A DNA stretch of 22,383 nucleotides, from NCBI GenBank assembly GCA_023426265.1, contig JAFABA010000193.1:1-22383 (forward strand), in the 5' to 3' direction. Origin of the DNA: Bacillota bacterium. Its GTDB lineage: Bacteria; Bacillota; Clostridia; Christensenellales; CAG-138. This document shows, one piece after another, positions 22,336-22,383 of the stretch. The notes below the pieces were generated by a model, which saw nothing but the letters and a program-made list of their open reading frames with translations, was not told the origin of the DNA and ran no database searches. The stretch's first letter is position 1; each line of letters begins with the position of its first letter. The position numbers were made by a program, and so were the translations under genes.

Positions 22336-22383
22336 GCTGACACTCCTCTTCCAAAGCCCCCTCCATCGCATAGGAAATGATCA
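22328..22383 (-). CDS. C-terminal end of an upstream gene, probably the sugar ABC ATPase
   Basis: One minus-strand frame from the window edge is open for 17 codons (IISYAMEGALEEECQHG) and ends with TAA at 22330-22328, overlapping the permease start by eight bases. RbsA-type proteins often end with a similar short Ile/Tyr/Ala helix, and gene order ATPase-permease-permease is usual. Seventeen residues are too few to prove it. Confidence 0.5.
   Translation of the reverse strand, partial: IISYAMEGALEEECQHG

Noticed and set aside
1..22383. CRISPR arrays, insertion sequences, toxin-antitoxin pairs, phage genes
   Set aside because: No regularly spaced direct repeats, transposase motifs, terminal inverted repeats or phage domains were found on either strand.

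Overview
The window looks like a chromosomal stretch from an anaerobic Firmicute of the class Clostridia. It has a mid-range base composition (roughly half G+C by eye), strong AGGAGG-type ribosome sites, two regulator genes that start with TTG, and several sugar ABC transporters without a PTS. Genus cannot be read from this sequence. No rRNA, complete tRNA, CRISPR array, insertion sequence or phage gene was found.

Layout. (1) 1-1392, minus: a sensor histidine kinase (cut by the window edge just before its phosphoacceptor His) and its OmpR-type response regulator, overlapping by ATGA. (2) 1549-5087, plus, divergent from (1): an unusual P-type cation ATPase, a 56-residue membrane peptide, a membrane-anchored phosphodiester glycosidase (NAGPA) protein and an 81-residue membrane protein, closed by a strong terminator. 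A tandem 11-bp-period repeat in the shared promoter region probably ties this set to the two-component system. (3) 5229-10765: a TetR regulator facing a MacB-like ABC ATPase and a 1345-residue FtsX-type permease with a very long coiled-coil insert. The promoter between them carries two palindromes that look like TetR operators. (4) 10921-18971, plus: a LacI regulator followed by a catabolic set: D-lyxose/D-mannose isomerase, sugar-binding lipoprotein, RbsA-like ATPase, RbsC-like permease, FGGY kinase and class II aldolase. (5) 19021-22383, minus, convergent with (4): an MFS transporter and, after a terminator, two RbsC-like permeases and the last codons of what is probably their ATPase.

How it works together. 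Region 4 reads as a self-contained sugar pathway: uptake of a free sugar, aldose-ketose isomerisation, phosphorylation and aldol cleavage, probably under LacI control through three related operator-like sites (one beside the lacI promoter, two ahead of the isomerase). The aldolase is the most interesting part. If the substrate is lyxose or mannose, an aldolase next to the kinase suggests a ketose 1-phosphate intermediate cleaved to dihydroxyacetone phosphate plus a short aldehyde, and not the usual xylulose 5-phosphate route. Hairpins after the binding-protein gene and a terminator-like hairpin before the kinase suggest graded expression within the operon. Region 5 is a second sugar importer whose substrate cannot be told.
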